A DNA stretch of 64,000 nucleotides from Hydrogenispora ethanolica (lineage in GTDB: Bacteria > Bacillota > UBA4882 > UBA8346): contig NZ_SLUN01000032.1 of assembly GCF_004340685.1 (NCBI RefSeq), forward strand, positions 1 through 64,000. The letters run 5' to 3'. The notes under the pieces are model-generated. The model searched no databases. It had not been told where the DNA came from and was given only the letters and a program-made list of their open reading frames with translations. Positions 1 to 7,871 of the stretch are shown in pieces (position 1 is the first letter of the stretch; each line of letters begins with the position of its first letter). The position numbers were made by a program, and so were the translations under genes.

Positions 1-66
1 TTAAGCCCCTCTGCGCCAATGGTACTTGTCGGGTAACCGGCCGGGAGAGTAGGTCTTCGCCAGGAG
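1..66 (+). rRNA. rrf: 5S ribosomal RNA, 3' part (5' end outside window)
   Basis: The bases look like the 3' half of a bacterial 5S rRNA: AAGCCCCTCTGCGCCAATGG, then GGTACT, then a segment ending GAGAGTAGGTCTTCGCCAG, the usual 3' helix region. The gene enters from the left edge, so the window begins at the end of an rRNA operon read on the plus strand. A hairpin follows at 80-114. The exact 3' end is judged by eye. Confidence 0.9.
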
Positions 67-79
67 CGATTTTTTCAAA

Positions 80-114
80 CCAAAAGACTTCGGAGTTTCT
101 CCGAAGTCTTTTGG
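80..114 (+). terminator. Hairpin terminator after 5S rRNA
   Basis: A perfect 15-bp stem (CCAAAAGACTTCGGA and its complement) closes a 5-nt loop directly after the 5S gene. The right arm ends in CTTTTGG rather than a long T run, while a T6 run lies just upstream at 70-75. It is probably the rrn terminator. Confidence 0.75.
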
Positions 115-161
115 CGTTTAGGCTGCCTGTAGATTAGGAAGTGATCGTCAAAAAGTTCCCC

Positions 162-215
162 TTGACGTCCCTTGGTTGGTATGGCATGATTAAGTGGATG
201 ACGAACGTTTGTTCG
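162..215 (+). promoter_or_regulatory. dinB promoter with LexA (SOS) box
   Basis: TTGACG (162-167), a 17-bp spacer and CATGAT (185-190) form a sigma-A-like promoter. CGAACGTTTGTTCG at 202-215 fits the Gram-positive LexA consensus CGAAC-N4-GTTCG exactly and covers the expected start of transcription. It lies 87 bp before the dinB start codon, so SOS control of dinB is the natural reading. Confidence 0.8.
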
Positions 216-302
216 GAAGCTGCACCCTGAAAAGTATGACGAGAAATGATCCCAGTAGATAAATTCCTTTCATTCAACAATAGAGCTGAAGCAGGAGGAA
301 TC

Positions 303-1520
303 ATGGAGCGGAAGATTCTTCATATCGATATGGATGCCTTTTTTGCCGCAGTCGAGCAACGCGACAACCCCGCTTTACGGGGGCAACCGGTGATTGTCGG
401 GGGTGATCCCAATGCTCGGGGGGTGGTCTCGACCTGTTCATACGAGGCCCGCAAGTTCGGGGTCCATTCGGCAATGCCGCTCCGGGAAGCATATCGCCGT
501 TGCCCGAAGGGCATTTTCCTTCCGGTACGGGGGGCTCGCTATGCCCAGGCTTCGCGCCAGATCATGACGATCCTCTCTGATTTTACACCGGTCATCGAAC
601 CGCTTTCGCTGGATGAGGCTTTCCTCGATTTAACGGGTTCGGAACGGATCTTTGGACCGGTCGAGGAGATCGGGCGCCGGATCGTAGCGCGGATCGGTAC
701 CGAGGTCGGATTACCGGCTTCGGTGGGCATCGCACCGAATAAGTTTTTGGCCAAATTGGCCTCGGATCTCCGAAAACCTCAAGGGTTTGTAGTGATTAGC
801 GCCGAAAACCTGCGCGAGATTTTGGCGGATTTGCCGGTGAGCAAGTTGTGGGGAGTCGGGCCTAAAACAGAGGAACAGTTGCTGGCGATGGGTATCCGGA
901 CCATCGGCGCGTTGCAGCGGTTCGATCCTTTAAAGCTGGTGGAACGGTTCGGGGAGCTGGGGAGCCATTTGTATCAATTGGCCCACGGCCATGACGAGCG
1001 GCCGGTGCTGACGGAGGAAGAGACAAAGAGCGTCGGACACGAGGTTACGTTCCAGAATGATACGGACGATCGAGGCTTTTTGGCCGGAGTCCTGCTCTGG
1101 CTCAGTGATCAGGTGGCCCGCAGATTGCGGCGGCACGGCCTAAAAGGGCGAACCATTACAGTGAAGATTCGCGACCTGGACTTTAAAACCTTTTCGAAAC
1201 GGCTCACGCTGCCGACGGCGACCGATTTTGAGGAAACGATCTACCGGGAGGGCTTCAAGCTCGCTCAACAATTAAATTGGGGCTCGCGTCAGGTGCGCTT
1301 GATCGGAATTAGCGTCAGCGGATTCAATGAATCCGGTTCCAGGCAGTTAAATTTGTTTGAGACGGAGGAGAAGCAGGAGGCCCCTGCGGAGCTCGACCGT
1401 TTGCATCAGGCGATCGATAGCTTGCGGGACCGCTATGGCGAAGCCATCGTTACGAAGGGTACCATCCTGCAGATCCAGGAGAAAGTCCGCGGCCGGCGGG
1501 ACTTGGATGATCATCAATGA
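303..1520 (+). CDS. dinB: DNA polymerase IV (Y family, translesion)
   Basis: A 405-residue Y-family polymerase that copies past damaged template bases. Visible signatures are HIDMDAFFAAVEQ at residues 7-19 and SLDEAFLD at 102-109, giving the metal ligands Asp9, Asp104 and Glu105. The palm and fingers are followed by a little-finger domain, and a QLNLF beta-clamp-binding motif sits near the C-terminus. The ATG at 303 is preferred over an upstream in-frame ATG at 246 because AGGAGG precedes it by 4 nt. The gene stands alone after the rRNA operon, and a LexA box in its promoter predicts SOS induction. Confidence 0.95.
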   Translation: MERKILHIDMDAFFAAVEQRDNPALRGQPVIVGGDPNARGVVSTCSYEARKFGVHSAMPLREAYRRCPKGIFLPVRGARYAQASRQIMTILSDFTPVIEPLSLDEAFLDLTGSERIFGPVEEIGRRIVARIGTEVGLPASVGIAPNKFLAKLASDLRKPQGFVVISAENLREILADLPVSKLWGVGPKTEEQLLAMGIRTIGALQRFDPLKLVERFGELGSHLYQLAHGHDERPVLTEEETKSVGHEVTFQNDTDDRGFLAGVLLWLSDQVARRLRRHGLKGRTITVKIRDLDFKTFSKRLTLPTATDFEETIYREGFKLAQQLNWGSRQVRLIGISVSGFNESGSRQLNLFETEEKQEAPAELDRLHQAIDSLRDRYGEAIVTKGTILQIQEKVRGRRDLDDHQ

Positions 1521-1614
1521 GCTATATAAGTTGAATTAAATTTCTAATGATGCATCATGTCCCGTAAGCCTTCCATGATGGATAAATTAAGGAATTTATT
1601 TCATCCTGTATAGC
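1521..1614. repeat. Dispersed palindromic repeat, copy 1
   Basis: Outer ends GCTATA and TATAGC enclose AAGTTGAATTAAATTTC on the left and GGAATTTATTTCATCC on the right, which are near-complementary. An inner dyad, ATCATG with CATGAT, sits in the centre. The interior matches copy 5 (63327-63413, inverted). The repeat fills the gap between convergent dinB and the thiamine ATPase gene and overlaps the last 14 bp of the latter. Confidence 0.8.
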
Positions 1615-2680
1615 CATTTCTCGGAATGAAACGGGGCTTATTAAGGCGAAAACGGCAGGAGACCCGCTCCTCAGGACGCAGGAAGGCATGCTCTTTTCCC
1701 ACGAGGGCCCTCATTCGGGTCGCACCTATCAGGAGGTCGAGGCGGACTAAATATCCCAAATAGTCGAGGTTCAGCACCTCTGCGGAGATTCCGGACCGAG
1801 ACTCCGTCTCCAGAACGATCTCTTCCGGCCGTACCACCAGCCAATAGTCCCCGGGTGTACACTTTTGCCCCGGGGGTTCGGGGGTGTACTCGAAATGGGC
1901 CAAACGGGTGTCTTCGAAAGCGATGGCAAGCTTTGCGCCCGGATCCATCGTGACCCGGACGGGGAGCAAGTTCGCTTCCCCGAAAAAGCTGGCGACGAAC
2001 GAATCCACGGGTTCCTCATAAATGGTCCGGGGATCGGCGATCTGCACCACCCGGCCATTTTTCATCACTGCTAAACGGTCCGAGAGGGCGAGGGCCTCCT
2101 CTTGCTGATGACTGACGAAGATGAAGGTTGCGCCGAGCTCTTTCTGCCACTGTTTTAATTCTCCGGCCAGTTGTTGGCGGAGTAAAAAATCGAGCGAGGA
2201 AAACGGCTCATCCAAAAGCAGCAGAAAGGGGCGGGGCGCAAGGGAACGGGCCAGAGCGACCCTCTGGCGCTCGCCGCCGGAGAGCCGGTCAATTTTACGG
2301 GAAGCGAGTTCTTCCAGGTGAAAGAGGGCTAGGAGTTCACTCACCCGCTTCCGGCGTTCCTTGCCCGGAAGCCGTTGGACTTTGAGACCGTACTCGATAT
2401 TTTGATAGACTGAAAGATGCGGGAATAAGGCATAATCCTGAAAAACCATGCCGATGCGGCGCCGCGACGGAGGGAGCTTCGTGATATCTTCGCCGCCGAG
2501 AATGATGCGTCCGCTGTCCGGCCGCTCCAGTCCGCTAATCAAGCGCAATAAGGTAGTTTTCCCGCAACCGCTCGGGCCGACCAGCGCGAAAAATTCATCC
2601 TGCGCCACCCCAAGTTCAGCCTGGAGTCGGAATTCAGGATATTTTTTTTGGACCGCCATCTGGAGCAGTATCTCGTTCAA
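1601..2680 (-). CDS. Thiamine-type ABC transporter ATPase
   Basis: A 359-residue ABC ATPase energising the importer encoded upstream. Walker A GPSGCGKTT, Q-loop FQDYALFPHL, signature LSGGERQRVALARS, Walker B LLLLDEPFSSLD and the switch His in VSHQQ are all visible. About 110 further residues form a TOBE-like tail, so it resembles FbpC/PotA-length ATPases rather than the short enterobacterial ThiQ. The TTG at 2680 is chosen because AGGGGGAG lies 5 nt before it and alignment with other ABC ATPases begins there; an ATG at 2758 has no ribosome site. The last codons and the TGA lie inside a palindromic repeat. Substrate is inferred from the riboswitch. Confidence 0.88.
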   Translation of the reverse strand: MNEILLQMAVQKKYPEFRLQAELGVAQDEFFALVGPSGCGKTTLLRLISGLERPDSGRIILGGEDITKLPPSRRRIGMVFQDYALFPHLSVYQNIEYGLKVQRLPGKERRKRVSELLALFHLEELASRKIDRLSGGERQRVALARSLAPRPFLLLLDEPFSSLDFLLRQQLAGELKQWQKELGATFIFVSHQQEEALALSDRLAVMKNGRVVQIADPRTIYEEPVDSFVASFFGEANLLPVRVTMDPGAKLAIAFEDTRLAHFEYTPEPPGQKCTPGDYWLVVRPEEIVLETESRSGISAEVLNLDYLGYLVRLDLLIGATRMRALVGKEHAFLRPEERVSCRFRLNKPRFIPRNGYTG

Positions 2681-2774
2681 ACGATCTCCCCCTGTTAAAC
2701 ACATCGAAAAGAACTTTGGAAAATCGCGATGCTTTAACGCGTTTTCCAAAATTGACATTCAGCCAACCATCGGA

Positions 2775-4403
2775 TTAATTTCCCATGCCCGACGGATTTC
2801 GAACCTGTCCCTGGATCCCAAGGTATAATAAGAGCGAAAAGAGAATGAACAACGTTCCCAGGGCGGTCGCGGCCGGGAAATGATAATGGCCGATCAAGCG
2901 GTAGATGGCTACCGGCAAGGTAACTACCTCGCCTTTTCCCAATACCAGGACAGCCGAGAGATCTCCGAGAGAGATGGCTGCGGCATAGCTGAATCCGGTC
3001 TGCAGCGGTTTCAGCATCAGCGGCATCTCGATCCGGCAGAAGGTTTCGACTTCCCCGGCCCCGAGAACCGCCGAAGCCTCGGTCAGAGAGCGGCTCATTT
3101 CGCGGCGGGCGGTCCGCAGCACCGAATAGACGAGTGGGAAAGCGAGAAAGATTTGCGCCCAGATCACCAGGATCCATCCTGGAAGCAGCCTGCCTACCCA
3201 ACCCGCCAACCCGGTGGAAAAAGTCAAAAAAGAGAATCCCAGCGGGAGTTGGCAGAGCAGGTCCAACCAGCCCCAGGGCTCTTCTCGCCGAAACCAGGCC
3301 ACCAGGTAAGCAAAAGCAACTGTGGAGAAGGCAGCGATGAAAGCAATCGATAGGCTGGACCCGAGAACCTGGGCGAAGCTTTTGCCAATCGCAAAGGTAA
3401 AGCCGGTTCCCATCAGGGAGGCATAGTTGATGAAGGTAAAAGCGGACCCGGACTGCGTTTGAAAGGAACGGGCGATTACCGCAATCAATGGACTCATGAA
3501 GAAGAGCGTGATGGTTGCCAGGTAAGTCAGGAAAAGAACCGTAGCCAGCGGCTGGCGCCGGAAGCTTAGAGCGGGCCGCTCCGCTTGAAAGTTTGAATAG
3601 GCCGCCGCTGACCGGGCGAGCATTCCCTGAATCAGAAGCACCCCGGCCAACAGCAGCATTTGCAGCGCAGCGATGGTTGCCGCACCGCTCAAATTCAGCT
3701 TGCTATTAAACTCAATATAAATGAGCACCTCAAAGGTCTTATAAAGATAGCCTCCGAGAATTAAGACTACTGTAAAACTGAGAAAGGAATAGAGAAAGAC
3801 CATGGTAAAGAGATAGGCCGCCGTGGGCCGCAGTAACGGCCAGACGACACGCAGCCACGTCTCCAACGCTCCGGCTCCATGCAACTGGGAGGCCTCGCTC
3901 AAGCGCGGATCGATCTTTTCCCAGCGCTCACCGAGCAAACGCAGGCAGAAGGCGAAATTATAAAAAACGTTGGCCAAGACGATTCCCCAAAAACTATAGA
4001 GGTAGTTCATCTCCCAATGGGCCTCAGGAAACAGCCCTGCTAACCACTGGGAGAAGACCCCGTTTTTGCCGTAAAAGATCACCAGGCCCAGCACGACCAG
4101 GATGCCGGGCAGCATGAAGGGAATCGCCAGCCAACTGCGGAGCAACCGTTTGCCCGGGAAATCGTAGCGGCCAAAGAAGTAGGCGCCCGGTAACGCGATG
4201 ACTAGGCTGAAAGCGGCGCTGAGCAAAGCTTCGCTAAGTGAAAAAAGCAGGGTGTTCCGGAAAACTCCCGACCGGATGAATTGCCAAAGGCTGGCCCAGG
4301 CGTCAGCTCCCCAAAAAGCCTGGGCCAGTACGAAGAAGACCGGCAAATAAAAACAGCCGCCCATAATAATCAACAGGATGAGATCGCGCCGGAATTTTCT
4401 CAT
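2775..4403 (-). CDS. thiP: Thiamine-type ABC transporter permease (two fused domains)
   Basis: A 542-residue inner-membrane protein with about twelve hydrophobic segments in two homologous halves, as in ThiP and FbpB. Each half carries an EAA-type ATPase contact loop: EASQLHGAGALETWLRVVWP in the first half and EASAVLGAGEVETFCRIEMP in the second. It follows the binding-protein gene by 21 bp and precedes the ATPase gene, giving the order thiB-thiP-ATPase in one transcript behind a TPP riboswitch. The ribosome site is weak, so translation may be coupled to thiB. FbpB (ferric iron) is the structural alternative; the riboswitch argues for thiamine or a precursor. Confidence 0.88.
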   Translation of the reverse strand: MRKFRRDLILLIIMGGCFYLPVFFVLAQAFWGADAWASLWQFIRSGVFRNTLLFSLSEALLSAAFSLVIALPGAYFFGRYDFPGKRLLRSWLAIPFMLPGILVVLGLVIFYGKNGVFSQWLAGLFPEAHWEMNYLYSFWGIVLANVFYNFAFCLRLLGERWEKIDPRLSEASQLHGAGALETWLRVVWPLLRPTAAYLFTMVFLYSFLSFTVVLILGGYLYKTFEVLIYIEFNSKLNLSGAATIAALQMLLLAGVLLIQGMLARSAAAYSNFQAERPALSFRRQPLATVLFLTYLATITLFFMSPLIAVIARSFQTQSGSAFTFINYASLMGTGFTFAIGKSFAQVLGSSLSIAFIAAFSTVAFAYLVAWFRREEPWGWLDLLCQLPLGFSFLTFSTGLAGWVGRLLPGWILVIWAQIFLAFPLVYSVLRTARREMSRSLTEASAVLGAGEVETFCRIEMPLMLKPLQTGFSYAAAISLGDLSAVLVLGKGEVVTLPVAIYRLIGHYHFPAATALGTLFILFSLLLYLGIQGQVRNPSGMGN

Positions 4404-4424
4404 GGCAGGTTCGATATTTCCATT

Positions 4425-5435
4425 CTACTGATTAATGGCTTTCTCCCACTGGTCGAGCCAGCGTTGGAGGTTGGCCTCCACCTTCGCCTGGGGCAGGTTC
4501 AATACCCGGTCGGCCTTGGCGGCGATCCGGAAACTGGCCGGCAACGGCACGTCGGAACGGATGGGATACATGAACTGTTGTTCCGGAAGGGCCGCTTGAA
4601 AGTCGGGATCCAGGATGTAATCCACTAAAAGCGTGGCTTCCCGGGTATGTTTGCTGCCCTTGACAATGCCCATTCCCTCAATCTGGGCGTAGGCGGCTCC
4701 GTCCAGGACCAGAGCCTGATATTTTTCGGTTTTTTCACTGATAAGATGATAAACCGGACTGGTCCCATAGGAGAGGACGATGGGCGCTTCCCCGTTGGTG
4801 TACATTCCATAGGCCTCATCCCAACCCGGGGTGATCGCCAGAATATTTTTGCGGAGACTCTTCCAATATTCCAAATACCCTTTTTCGCCGTATAAGGCGA
4901 TGGTCGTCAGGAGAAAAACTTGTCCCGGCGAAGAAGTCAGCGGGTTTTCGATGATGATCTTCCCTTTGTAAGCCGGATCCAGCAGGTCCTTATGAGTTCT
5001 GGGAACCTGTTTCAAGGCTTCCCGGTTGAAATTGAAAACAATAAAACCGTAATCGTAAGGGATCAACCGGAAATGGCGATCGAAGATCAGTTCTTTTTTG
5101 ATGTGATTGACCGCCTTGGGACGGTAGGGGCTGAATAGATTATATTTGCCGGCCTTGGCGGCATAGTTATTATCCAGGCCGATCACCAGGTCGGCTTGGG
5201 GAGAACTTTTCTCCTGGAGCAATTGATTGAAGAGCGGCCCCGTGTCCGAGAAAGAGCGGAAGTTCACTGTGAGATGGTATTTCTCCGCGAAATGGCTTTT
5301 GATCTTTTCGATCAAGGGCACCGGAAAGCTGGAATACGTGTACACCGTCAGGGCTTGAGGAGCACTGACGCAGACTCCGGCGAGCGCAATCAAAAGTCCC
5401 ACCGGAATCAGGAGACGAAGCAATTTTTTGATCAT
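4425..5435 (-). CDS. thiB: Thiamine-type ABC transporter substrate-binding protein
   Basis: A 336-residue exported binding protein. Residues 1-25 form a signal peptide (KK, a hydrophobic core, then VCVSAPQ). The mature protein begins with LTVYTYSSFP, and the regions ADLVIGLDNN and PYDYGFIVFNF are typical of the ThiB/FbpA class of periplasmic-type binding proteins. The ATG at 5435 follows GAGGAGG by 8 nt; a longer in-frame reading would run back through the riboswitch and is rejected. It is the first gene of the thi operon, downstream of the TPP riboswitch and its terminator. The exact ligand (thiamine, TPP or a pyrimidine precursor) cannot be read from sequence. Confidence 0.9.
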   Translation of the reverse strand: MIKKLLRLLIPVGLLIALAGVCVSAPQALTVYTYSSFPVPLIEKIKSHFAEKYHLTVNFRSFSDTGPLFNQLLQEKSSPQADLVIGLDNNYAAKAGKYNLFSPYRPKAVNHIKKELIFDRHFRLIPYDYGFIVFNFNREALKQVPRTHKDLLDPAYKGKIIIENPLTSSPGQVFLLTTIALYGEKGYLEYWKSLRKNILAITPGWDEAYGMYTNGEAPIVLSYGTSPVYHLISEKTEKYQALVLDGAAYAQIEGMGIVKGSKHTREATLLVDYILDPDFQAALPEQQFMYPIRSDVPLPASFRIAAKADRVLNLPQAKVEANLQRWLDQWEKAINQ

Positions 5436-5470
5436 GATGGCATCCTCCTCGAATTTTTCAAGTGGGCTCC

Positions 5471-5501
5471 CAAACAAAACCCCCCTTTGAAAAAGGGGGG
5501 T
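5471..5501 (-). terminator. Riboswitch-linked attenuator terminator
   Basis: On the minus strand an ACCCCCCTTT arm pairs with AAAGGGGGGT and is followed by TTTTGTTT. It stands between the TPP aptamer and thiB, the expected place for a ligand-controlled terminator. Confidence 0.88.
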
Positions 5502-5517
5502 CATCGCGTTGATTCCG

Positions 5518-5599
5518 AATTCTCCCTCCGCCGGCATTACCCGGGTCAGGTTCATAGGGTATGATCTCAGCCCCAAGTTCAGGAGCACCCCTTTAGGTT
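5518..5599 (-). ncRNA. TPP riboswitch (THI element)
   Basis: On the minus strand the conserved THI blocks appear in order: AAAGGGGTGC, GGCTGAGATCATACCC, TGAACCTGACCCGGGTAAT and GCCGGCGGAGGGA. These are the pyrimidine-sensing and pyrophosphate-sensing parts of the TPP aptamer. A terminator follows at 5471-5501 and thiB starts at 5435. The expected action is termination of thiB-thiP-ATPase transcription when TPP is plentiful. Confidence 0.95.
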
Positions 5600-5606
5600 A
5601 AAAAAT

Positions 5607-5635
5607 ATTTTAGCATATTTCACCATTGAAGTCAA
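5607..5635 (-). promoter_or_regulatory. Promoter of the thi operon
   Basis: On the minus strand TTGACT (5635-5630), a 17-bp spacer and TAAAAT (5612-5607) form a good sigma-A-like promoter. Transcription would begin near 5600, just before the TPP aptamer. Confidence 0.75.
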
Positions 5636-5682
5636 ACTTTTCAGGAGAACCCCGGCTGATTTTTGGCGAAAGAAAGCATATC

Positions 5683-5711
5683 TCGACTGCTTCTAGGCAC
5701 CCTACTATAAC
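5683..5711 (+). promoter_or_regulatory. Promoter of the L,D-transpeptidase gene
   Basis: TCGACT (5683-5688), a 17-bp spacer and TATAAC (5706-5711) lie 28 bp before the start of the L,D-transpeptidase gene. It is divergent from the thi promoter. Confidence 0.55.
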
Positions 5712-5738
5712 AGATAAGCGGAGATGGAGGAGCTTTTG

Positions 5739-6860
5739 GTGGTAACGAAACAACTACGAATCATCCTGGGTCTGCTGGTATTGCTCAGTCTGCCGGTTGG
5801 CGCGGTCGGTTCAACCGCCGATTCCTGGCACATCCGAATCAATATCCCGGAATACCGGCTCTATTTGTATCACGGGACTGAATTGTATCGCAGTTTCTAT
5901 GTGGCGGTAGGGAAATCGGATTCACCCTCGCCCATCGGCAGTTTTTGGGTAATCAACAAAGTGCTCAACCCCACTTGGTATCCGAGCAAGCGGCAGCCGG
6001 TACCGCCCGGTCCGAACAACCCGCTGGGCAAATACTGGTTGGGATTGAACCGGCCCGGCTACGGAATTCACGGCAACAACGCCGAATGGTCCATTGGAAG
6101 CCCGGTCTCCCAGGGGTGTTTCCGGATGTATAATCACGATATTGAAGTCCTTTTCAACTTGGTACTGCCGGGAACCCCGGTGGAGATTGAATATCGGACC
6201 GTCGTAGGGGAGATGGACGAGGAACATCGCGTTTGGCTGACCCTTTTTCCCGACATCTATCGAATAGATCCTCCCGGCCGGGTGGAACAGGTGATCTCCG
6301 CTTTAAACTGGGAGGGCGAACCGCATTGGAAGTCGTTGGATGAACTCTTGAAGCATAAGCGGCCGACAGCCATCGAGGTGCCCCGGTTGATCCGCCTGGA
6401 TGGGGATCTACTGGGGAACGACGGTTTCTATTGGAATCAGGAGTTCTATAGCAATGGTCTGCCAGCGACGGTTCCGGCGAGCGATTTTCCGGGGTATCAG
6501 CCTTTGAAAGCCTTGGCGGACTTCGAAGCAGGCCAATGGAAGCTGATCTGGTATCCGGAACATGATACGTTGGAGGTTTACCGCTTCAAAGTCTTGCTCA
6601 ACGGCAAAATAATCGCCGGAGCCGCCGGAAGGAAGACCGCCGATCGGTTGGAGTTGAACCGCCGGCTCATCGGGCCGGCGCTCAATCTGGAGCCGGAATC
6701 CATTCCGGCGCAGAACGGACAGAGCGGAACGACTGGCTCAGTTGCGAATTTCGATTGGATCCCGCTCGATGTTTTGACCTCGACCAAGCGAGGATTGCGT
6801 TATGATTGGGATGAAACTACCTGGACGCTACGTCTAAAAACAGAGACTAAGCCGAATTAG
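5739..6860 (+). CDS. Exported L,D-transpeptidase (YkuD fold) with C-terminal extension
   Basis: A 373-residue exported cell-wall enzyme. An N-terminal hydrophobic segment (LRIILGLLVLLSLPVGAVG) serves as signal peptide. The YkuD domain ends in the catalytic motif HGN...SQGCFRM, with His111 and nucleophile Cys127. Such enzymes make 3-3 peptidoglycan cross-links or anchor proteins. The last 180 residues form an unassigned region resembling a copper-amine-oxidase-N-like protein-binding domain (RLDGDLLGND, PLKALADFEAGQ, IPLDVL). The GTG at 5739 is chosen because GGAGGAG lies 6 nt upstream; an ATG at 5724 falls inside that ribosome site. Confidence 0.85.
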   Translation: MVTKQLRIILGLLVLLSLPVGAVGSTADSWHIRINIPEYRLYLYHGTELYRSFYVAVGKSDSPSPIGSFWVINKVLNPTWYPSKRQPVPPGPNNPLGKYWLGLNRPGYGIHGNNAEWSIGSPVSQGCFRMYNHDIEVLFNLVLPGTPVEIEYRTVVGEMDEEHRVWLTLFPDIYRIDPPGRVEQVISALNWEGEPHWKSLDELLKHKRPTAIEVPRLIRLDGDLLGNDGFYWNQEFYSNGLPATVPASDFPGYQPLKALADFEAGQWKLIWYPEHDTLEVYRFKVLLNGKIIAGAAGRKTADRLELNRRLIGPALNLEPESIPAQNGQSGTTGSVANFDWIPLDVLTSTKRGLRYDWDETTWTLRLKTETKPN

Positions 6861-6919
6861 CTCGCAAGCCGATTATTCTTTAATTTTGGGACCGGTGTTA
6901 ACCTGCCATCGGTTCGCTC

Positions 6920-7492
6920 TCAGATTCCGAAAAATACCGTTTTGGAGTGGGGATGCGTTTCTTCTTGCGTTCGACGGAAAAAGCCCGCTCCCAAATTGAT
7001 TTGGCGATTTTCGCCCCAAAGCCGGAGGCGGATAACAGTGCCCGGAGTGTACCAGATCGCCTGCCGCGCCAGATGACCGAGGCTGACCGCCATCCCGTAT
7101 TTTTCCGGTTGATCACGCAAAGCATTGTCGGACCAAAGCGCTTGGTTCTCCTGAGGCTCGCCGTAGTCTGCGACGAGATACCGCAGTAATTTTTGATAAT
7201 CTTGGAAACAACCGTTTAAATTGCGATTGCGGGGAGGAATGATGTAACCGGCCTGATAAAGCTGGTTCCGGTCAAACTGATAAATCAGATAGCAATTAAG
7301 CCCGGCTACCCGGGTCCGGTAGAAGAGGGATTGGTCGTCACGGAACTCCAGCTCGGCTCGTTCCTGCTGCGCAACCTGCTTCATAGAGCCGCCCCACCGG
7401 TTGCCGCGAAAATCAGAGGCTTTCCCGGACGCCGCCGAACCGATGATCAATCCGCAGAGCAAAATTCCCCAAAACCAAGATTTACGCCCCAT
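6920..7492 (-). CDS. Exported protein of unknown function
   Basis: A 190-residue protein with a clear signal peptide (KSWFWGILLCGLIIGSAASGKAS). The mature part starts SDFRGNRWGGSMKQV and contains the pattern YQFDRNQLYQAGYII, which resembles small exported proteins that begin with an FRG-x-x-WG motif, but no function is known to me. It ends in basic, low-complexity residues. It is convergent with the L,D-transpeptidase gene, 59 bp away, and transcribed alone. An envelope role is plausible from the signal peptide only. Confidence 0.7.
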   Translation of the reverse strand: MGRKSWFWGILLCGLIIGSAASGKASDFRGNRWGGSMKQVAQQERAELEFRDDQSLFYRTRVAGLNCYLIYQFDRNQLYQAGYIIPPRNRNLNGCFQDYQKLLRYLVADYGEPQENQALWSDNALRDQPEKYGMAVSLGHLARQAIWYTPGTVIRLRLWGENRQINLGAGFFRRTQEETHPHSKTVFFGI

Positions 7493-7871
7493 TTTAAATC
7501 CCCTTCATGCCTAAATTTACTTCGCAGATAGGATTATTGTATGTCCGGCACTCCGGTCGTATTATGAAAAAGACTGGCAGATATGGCGCGCGATCTCAGG
7601 AGCGAGCGGAAGCCGGTGGATTTGGCTTGAGAGAGTTTATTTCGGTAACATTACGATGGTAGCGAGCCCCATCGGATCATTTTTCGCTGCCGAAACAGCT
7701 GGACCGCTTGATTCGGAAATCATAACGGACGTTTCTTTTAGCCATGGCTTGGTGGAGAACGGACAAAATTTGTTGCATTTTAACGTATTGGCAGGAAATT
7801 TTTAAAAAAACCGATACAAGGCAGGATTTTTGAGCCGGGATGCGAAAAAACGATGACGGGAGGTAGATGGG
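7493..7871. other. Intergenic gap with no recognised element
   Basis: This 379-bp stretch between divergent genes must hold promoters for both sides, but I see no convincing -35/-10 pair, RNA gene or repeat. It ends with an AT-rich segment near 7790-7820 and the GGGAGG ribosome site of the kinase gene. Confidence 0.5.

Noticed and set aside
1601-5435. Ferric-iron (FbpABC) importer for the minus-strand ABC genes
   Set aside because: The fold would allow it, but a complete TPP riboswitch with its terminator precedes the operon.
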